Assembly (NCBI GenBank): GCA_001600175.1
Contig: BCJC01000003.1
Span: 1,364,001 to 1,428,000 of the forward strand
Direction: 5' to 3'
Origin: Erythrobasidium yunnanense
Taxonomy: Eukaryota; Basidiomycota; Cystobasidiomycetes; Erythrobasidiales; Erythrobasidiaceae
Length of the DNA stretch: 64,000 bases
Every line of letters begins with the position of its first letter. The first letter of the stretch is position 1. Position numbers and translations under genes: made by a program. Below are positions 58,039-64,000 of this stretch, piece after piece. The notes beneath the pieces are model-generated. The model did not search any database and had not been told where the DNA came from. It worked only from the letters and a program-made list of their open reading frames with translations.

Positions 58039-59272
58039 CTAATCCTCTTCATCCTCCCTCCTCGGCCCAGACCTCTCGCTCGCCAATCGTTTCTCTACGA
58101 GTTCCTTGAATCCACCGACTATAAGGTTCTCCTTCTTCTCCTTCTCCTCCTTCTGCAATTTAAGTATACCTCTCTTCTCCTCAGCCGAGATGACCTGATT
58201 CTCCTTTCTCATTCTGACAGCATTCATTCTCCTATGCCTGCTTCCAGACATGACGTATCCTGCAGTCTCAAACTTCTCAATCTCGACTGACTCGAGGCCA
58301 ATTTCTCCTCTTCGAGGAATACGCTGGCCTTCTGCTACGAAAGCAGCCATGGCTTCTCCCTCTCCGCGTAAGAGAGCTCCACCATACTCGCGTGCATCGC
58401 GCTTCTCTTCAGATTCCTTAGCGGGTTTAGGGCCAATCTCGTCGCCTGAAGACTCGTCGGATGCTGCTTTGCCTTTGCCTTTTGCAGATGTGGTACCAGA
58501 CTTGTCTGCTGGAGCAGCAGCGACTGCGAGGTTCGGTTCCACGATAGCAGGTGCAGCTCCTACTTCTGCCCACTCGTCTTCTTGCTCATGAGGGATTCGA
58601 TCTGGCTTCAGAGAGCGACGTTCAGGTGATCTCGAGCGGCGACTAGAGCGCTTCTTCTCCTTCTTGCGTCTCCTGCGTTCTCTCTCATCTTCAGAGTCTG
58701 TATCATCATGCCGCCTCGACGATGACTTTTTCTTCTTCTTTGATGAGCGCTCGTCGTCTGACTCGCTGTCATCGTCTGAGTACTTGCTCTTCCTCTTCGA
58801 TGAACGGTGCTTCTTGTCCTTCTTGCGCTTCTTGCGAGACTTCTCGTCCTCTGATGAGTCGTAGCCTCGAGGTGTTCTCGGGGAAGGAGGCCAGATTGAG
58901 ACTGTTGAAGCATCTCGTTGCGCTCGGCGTCTGTAGGGTCATCATGTCAGCATCTAAAGCTATCGTAGCACGAGTTGCCGCTTACTCTGCCATAAAGTCT
59001 GCACCTCCTCCTCGCGGTCGATATCCATTTCCATTGTTCTGCCGCCTGTCTCCCTGCTGATACTGCGGGCGGTCGTTGTGCTGTTCCAGCGCTCTTTCAG
59101 GTGTCAAGCGTCTGTACTGTTGCAATCCATTGGCGTTGTTGCTGTTGTACCGCGACGGCGCTGCGTCTTGCTCGTAACTGGGAGATGCTCTTCTTGTTCG
59201 CTGTTCGCTGTAGTCTCTGTCGCCGTAGCCGTTCAAGTCAGAAGCTTGCATTCGTGAGCTCGTAGCCGCCAT
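58039..59272 (-). CDS. NKAP/SynMuv C-terminal-domain protein
   Basis: NKAP-type proteins are nuclear and linked to pre-mRNA splicing and transcriptional repression. Two exons (59272-58986 and 58930-58039) give 392 aa. The N-terminal 100 residues are Gln/Asn/Arg-rich ([13 protein letters not shown]). A long Arg-Ser-Lys tract ([20 protein letters not shown]) resembles RS domains. The conserved C-terminal domain reads [60 protein letters not shown] and ends with [11 protein letters not shown]. Motif order matches the family fully. The start was set at MAATSSRMQ because upstream residues lack support. Confidence 0.9.
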
Positions 59273-59690
59273 CTTGTATCGTGATTCACGAGAGAATGTG
59301 TTGGCCTTTTGCGAGCCAGGAAAAGCACGAAACAACGATAGAAATGCAGACTTTGCGCAAAGAATGAAATGGTCTGCTGATGAAGCGTACCGTATGATGA
59401 CCTCAAGGACACCGAAACTCAAGGCATGCGGCTCCCCTAATTCGAGGAATGCTCTTTCGTGGAACTTCTGCAAACATGTTTTGATGGCCGCAGCAGACGA
59501 CGCAAGGACTTTTCTTGATCTCTGACTATCCCACCTTCGTGCTGACTTCAGTAAAGACCTTTGGCTGATACTTCAAGCCCTCCAGACGACCCAGCCAGAT
59601 CTCCCAGGCATAACAACAAGCTCGCGGCATCGCAATCCTGCTGGACGGGACTGGGCAGCGGCTTCTTCCTGATACAACAGACCTATAAAT
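59273..59690. promoter_or_regulatory. Divergent promoter region
   Basis: 418 bp between the NKAP start (minus) and the DUF1996 start (plus). A TATAAAT lies directly against the plus-strand ATG, too close to act as its TATA box. A 82-84-codon frame on the plus strand is not supported. Confidence 0.4.
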
Positions 59691-62484
59691 ATGCTTCTTC
59701 AAGCAATCATCCCTGTTTTACTGGCCTTCCTGACGGCCCCGCTGGCCGTGCATGCGGATCTGGAAAGGCGCATTGTATTCGATGTATCGAGAGCTCTACT
59801 CACAGCTAGACTCGACCCAATTATCAACCCTGGCCAGATCTCCCAGCATGCAGTAACTTACCAGCAAGCGAAAACAACGCGGGAGAGACGGCTTACTGAA
59901 AGCTGTTTCGTATGCTTCCTAGCATCGCATCATGGGAGCCAGCAACTTCAACCTCACCTACGATCCTGTTGGCATACGGCAATCGCAATGTACCAATCTT
60001 CAGCCTCAGGCGGATAGTGCGGTGGTCCCCCTTCCGACGCAATACGGCAAGGTTGCTGAAGCCAGTCTATAGTGTCAAACTACTGGCACCCCTCTGTACA
60101 CAAGGTTATCTACGATGCATATAATGGCGATGTCGCCTACCAGCCTATATCAGGGCGGACGAGGATCTACTACAATTTGTGAATTCCCAGAATCGTTTAG
60201 GTCGCCTGAAATCTTGACTGACTGCATGATAGCCCAACCCTGAATCCAGGGAGTGGCCCGGGGACGTACATTGAGCCTTTTCCTTACAATTTCCAGGCGA
60301 GCCCAGCTGTTTCATGCCATTGATCGAATCGGCCAAGACTGAATGAGCGAATTGATAGATGGTAGCTGGAACACCTTCCAAGAAAACAGGCGGTGGCTAC
60401 AGCCAGGAGGTATGACTTTCATCGTTCTCGAGACCTTGTAAGATGCGCGCTAAAGTTCTTATCCTTCGGCAGGATCTCAGCATCTTCTACTACTGTGAAC
60501 AGTCGTACTGTAAGCACACAGAACACAGCCATATGTAAAGAACCGGGAGCTGATAGTATCCTGCATGCAGCCAATGGAACCGTCAACAGCTTCACATCGT
60601 ACTCGATGCCTACGACGGGCTGTTCCTTGCTCGTCACTAAAGTGTGAGAGGCGCTCTCCTCCCTCTAGCTCGAATGATACTGATCTATGCCGTCTGCCTT
60701 AGCTGGTTCCCTACGTGGTAAGTATCGTCTGCCGCACCTCCACTAGAAGCATTGGCTCAACCTGAATGAACAGCTGGAATGGCCAAGCTTTCAACCTGAT
60801 CAATCCTCACGGCCACGTACAATACCCAGTGATCGGACAAGGTCTGTTAGGGCCGGTCTGTCCACTGGGGTATGAACGACGTATACCAGGAATACTGCTC
60901 GAGACGTACTATCTAGGAGCCAGTGATTTCGCTGATGGACCTGCTGGTCCCTGGGGAAACAACGGACCAAATGTACCGTCGTATATTCTTGCTAATGGCG
61001 ATACGACTGGCTACGGCCTGCAGTGCGTTAACATTACGACTTGCCCTTCTACTGTCTGCTGACATATTAAGTGCAGCGGAGACTTCCAGAACGGGTAAAG
61101 GGACATACTGTGTCCTAGTAAAGTCGAAACGGGCTGATGTGTTTTATGAAAGGTGGAACACGACTGTTCTGCAACAGGTCATCAGCAATTGTTCGATCGT
61201 AGAGTTCAATCAACCTATGGAGAAAGCATGTCCACCCTTGGCGCCATCCTGGAGTCAGTTTACAGCCGACCAGTGTCTCCTCAATTCAAGCACGCCTATA
61301 CCAGACGAATTGGTAGGTCGGTCCGTATTACCACCGTCGTTCTATGCTAAAGCTTGTTTCCAGATGGGCTGGGACACTCCCTTGGCGCAGCTGCCAGGTT
61401 GTAATTTGCCATGGGGCAATCAGACTACGAAGCCCTCGTGCGGTCCAGAGTATCGAGACCCTCGACTTGTCTCTTGGAGTCGACTTGTAGGAGTCGAATC
61501 CAATCCCGCACCAAGTCTAGCAGACCTGGCGAATCCATACCCGGCAACCAATGGTACTTCAGGCAATAGCACAAGCGCAATTGCTGGCCCTGCAGTCACA
61601 GTCACGACAGTGCTTACTTCGACCAGGACCGTCACGGCAACTAGAACATCCGTGTCGACATCGATATCCACCAAGTTCAACACCACAACTGCTACAACGA
61701 CAGCCACGACTACAGCCACGACAACCGCTACGACGTTCCTCACTACAACCGAATCGGTCTGCCCGATCAGCTCGTCCGCAGCTATCAGCAGCGCTGTCTC
61801 AACTAGCACTTCAGCACCACCTTCTGGCGTTTGGACATCTGGCTTGCCAAGCGCGACCGTAGTCATTACGACAGCTTCTATCGGAGGACGATGTGAGCTG
61901 CATGCACAAGATATACCCTAAGCTCTGCTGACCTGAGACAAGGCGGCTATGCGGCCTTCGGAACCCGCTCTATCTGTGCTCCGGCGCATACCTGTCAAGT
62001 GTCTAAGGCTGGCTATTCGACATGCGCTACAACTAAGACCACGTCTTCCTCGAGCATGCCGGTAGCGGTAACAACGCAGCCAGTCATGATGAAATCCTCG
62101 ACAGGCGTTTGGACTTCAGGCCTCCCTGAAGCCACGGTGGTCATCTCGACGGCTAGCGACTCTGCCAGATGTAAGGAAGGATTTTGCTGCGATTCTGGAC
62201 TCTGGCTGACGCAACGAACAGGTGGAGCAGCCTTTGGTACCAGGACTGTATGCCCACAATCCCAGGGCTGCACAAGGATATCCGGCAATGTCTCCTCTTG
62301 TCGGGCAACAGCAAGTGCTAAAGTGAATATGGCTAACGCTCAAGGCTCGAACGAGAGGGAGCCTCTGCACTTACAGAACGTTGGGAAGCGTGATCTCGGA
62401 GAGCACGAACAATTGGAGGAGGATCATCAGCCACAGCAGACGGGCAGGCGCTTAAAGCGTGCAGCTGAAGCTGCGGAGCTATGA
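59691..62484 (+). CDS. Secreted DUF1996 protein with duplicated Cys-rich tail modules
   Basis: Thirteen exons (59691-59852, 59923-60016, 60073-60178, 60233-60296, 60359-60409, 60473-60509, 60550-60643, 60703-60717, 60774-61022, 61077-61094, 61153-61892, 61943-62170, 62222-62484) give 706 aa. Signal peptide: MLLQAIIPVLLAFLTAPLAV. The DUF1996 domain shows RLDPIINPGQISQHAHRIMG, CTNLQPQADMSNYWHPSVHK, KVWFPTCWNGQAFNLINPHG and ILANGDTTGYGLHGDFQNG. A Thr-rich stretch follows, then two copies of GVWTSGLPxATVVIxTAS, each leading into a CGxAAFGTRxxC module split by an intron at the same place. Exons 8 and 10 are 15 and 18 nt. The intron at 60297 needs a GC donor and the one at 60510 is only 40 nt, so those joints are the weakest. 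The role is probably at the cell wall. Confidence 0.78.
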
Positions 62485-62574
62485 TTTTCGTCTATTCTGT
62501 CCTGTCCTATAGTAGTATAATCTCGTTTTTCAAGGACATTGCGATGCGACTGTACAATGACAAGGTTTTTTTTA

Positions 62575-64000
62575 TCACTGAAGGTGCAGGAGCGAGTCCC
62601 AACTGATGTACTGTGATAGATCGTCTTCCACAGCCGCAGGTATGCCGGCGGGAGGTATAATGGAGAGCTTAGCCCGCTCGCGCAGCTCGCCCGTCTTCAG
62701 ACGCAGAGCAGGCAGGTCTTTCTGCATCGACTCCACGCATCTGCCCATGACTTCGCACAATTCGAGACCGCCTGCAATCGGGATTGTTTAGCTTCGCACC
62801 GCTCATGCTTACAGCATAACTTACTTTCCGCAGCTGCGAGCTTCTTTTGCATGTTCCAAGCGTTCGCCGACATGGCACCTTCTTCTATGGCTGGTAGATC
62901 ATGTAGTTGGCGGAGAGAGACTATCGCCATGTAAGATCTATAAGAATCCGATCAGCGATGTCGTAATGGCTTAGCTTGCGTTGGTTTACATACAATAAAC
63001 TATCTCCGGCGCCGAAGATCTGCCAGGCCTGATCAGCATACGGTATCTGTCTGCGACAAGCCGACTTACACCACCCATACTTGGGTCCATCTCTACATTC
63101 TCCAGCCAGTCTCCCATATGCATGAACCTAGTCTCCAGATCTTCTTGCAATTGCTGCAGGGAGATCATATAGGAGATGGAGGTACCTGCGGCCTTCGCTG
63201 AGGCCTCTTTGACGTCCCTCAGAGCCAGCAGAAGTGTCGAAATAACTAAGCATCGCCACTGTCAGTTACAAAGGGAAAATGATGAACAGCCGGGAGGTTG
63301 ACCTACGAGAGAACTGAAACAATTTGCACCAGTGCAATAAGCTAATCCGGCCAGCACCGCGTTCATGAAGCTGCTTGTTTGCCTCGTACAGAGAGCGCAA
63401 TGTCGTTAGGCGATCGACCTCAGTGATGATACTCTGCATGGCTTCAACGTCGAGGTTGCTCTTCTTCCGAGCTCTGACCGAAGTGATATTCTCCCAGTAG
63501 GCGATGAACAGCCAGTACAGGGCAGTAATGAAGGGAATGGCAGCGCGGTCCGGGTTCCAATAGTCGCTGAGCATTTTAGCGCTCTGTTCGTTGTTTGCGA
63601 CCTGTTCGGAAATTTGGCTAGTACGTTCGTCAGTTACTGTCAGGGGATGGACAAATTGGCTACGCACCTAAAGTCGTCGGTGGCAGATAGCAAGGTCTGT
63701 GTCGATACCTCTTTCGGCAGTCCGTAGTTCTCAACATCGTTAGGTGTATACGAAGGCGCATCGCCCGAGCTTGCTGCAGTGAACGCGTCTATCCAAGCTG
63801 CGGCCCAGAAGAAGACGGCTGCATCTGCGCTTGACAGTTTGTTCTTCGCAAATAGATGCCTCAAATGATCGGCATAGGATATCTCAAAGCTTCTATAGGC
63901 ATAGGAGCGGCCTAGTTGAGGCGACTCCTCATCTTGACGGATAGCTTTCAGCCCGTGCAAATGCCGACATCACTCTTGCACTTACCTGACTTCAGCATCA
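62575..64000 (-). CDS. Probable fungal-specific transcription factor, C-terminal part
   Basis: The gene enters from the right edge, so its N-terminus is missing. Visible exons are about 64000-63986, 63944-63668, 63617-63308, 63245-63070, 63028-62994, 62938-62825 and 62771-62575. The all-helical sequence includes AVFFWAAAWIDAFTAASSGD, DYWNPDRAAIPFITALYWLF, EVDRLTTLRSLYEANKQLHE and ENVEMDPSMGGAWQIFGAGD. This resembles the middle homology and C-terminal regions of Zn2Cys6 regulators, where an FFW-containing segment is common. The DNA-binding part would lie beyond 64000, so the call remains tentative. The 35-nt exon at 63028-62994 encodes AWQIFGAGDSL. The stop at 62575 converges with the DUF1996 gene 90 bp away. 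Confidence 0.5.

Noticed and set aside
61420-61866. Val-rich minus-strand frame of 148 codons
   Set aside because: It is the complement of the Thr-rich linker (ACA/ACG repeats) of the DUF1996 gene.

Overview
The window reads as nuclear DNA of a filamentous or dimorphic fungus. Genes are packed tightly on both strands and carry many GT-AG introns of about 50-90 nt. Families such as Leo1, Utp23, pescadillo, Vps38/UVRAG and p47/Shp1 are clearly eukaryotic. The secreted families (FQGTNSGIGSWFRTN proteins, DUF1996, SurE-like) and the intron density suggest a basidiomycete, probably Ustilaginomycotina (smut relatives). That placement is inference from gene content. Gene models were built by hand from reading frames, splice signals and family motifs; no database search was run.

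Layout. 1-12 kb: LEO1 (Paf1 complex), UDP-GlcNAc pyrophosphorylase, p47/Shp1, a small secreted protein, an acidic unknown and a secreted GH3 beta-glucosidase. 12-21.5 kb: a fused pseudouridine-5'-phosphate glycosidase/pseudouridine kinase, a secreted unknown, an alpha/beta hydrolase, a DUF7704 membrane protein and a secreted SurE-like phosphatase. 21.9-25.7 kb: three tandem F-box-like paralogues. 25.8-32.4 kb: a conserved unknown, a four-CxxC protein, an orphan, an SMP-30/gluconolactonase and a coiled-coil unknown. 32.5-41.3 kb: Vps38/UVRAG, a SET/MYND-type methyltransferase, a DUF4188 protein, a small unknown and mitochondrial glutamyl-tRNA synthetase. 41.4-47.5 kb: two divergently placed secreted paralogues flanking a TM2-domain gene and a SnoaL-like gene. 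48-50 kb: two tandem GNAT acetyltransferases, the second frame-broken. 50-53.6 kb: pescadillo and UTP23 head to head, 60 bp apart. 53.6-58 kb: a gene-poor region built from an ordered repeat. 58-64 kb: an NKAP-like protein, a 13-exon DUF1996 secreted protein, and the 3' part of a probable transcription factor running off the right edge.

The feature least explained by known categories is 53.7-57.6 kb. Two diverged copies of a ~1.96-kb unit lie in tandem. Within each, an 11-bp motif (CCAAGGTTTGG) and its reverse complement recur at multiples of about 140 bp, usually as inverted pairs 113-118 bp apart. The second striking theme is very small exons (6, 7, 8, 9, 9, 15, 15 and 18 nt) in several unrelated genes, one of them inside a metal-binding motif. 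No rRNA, tRNA, CRISPR or recognisable transposon gene was found.
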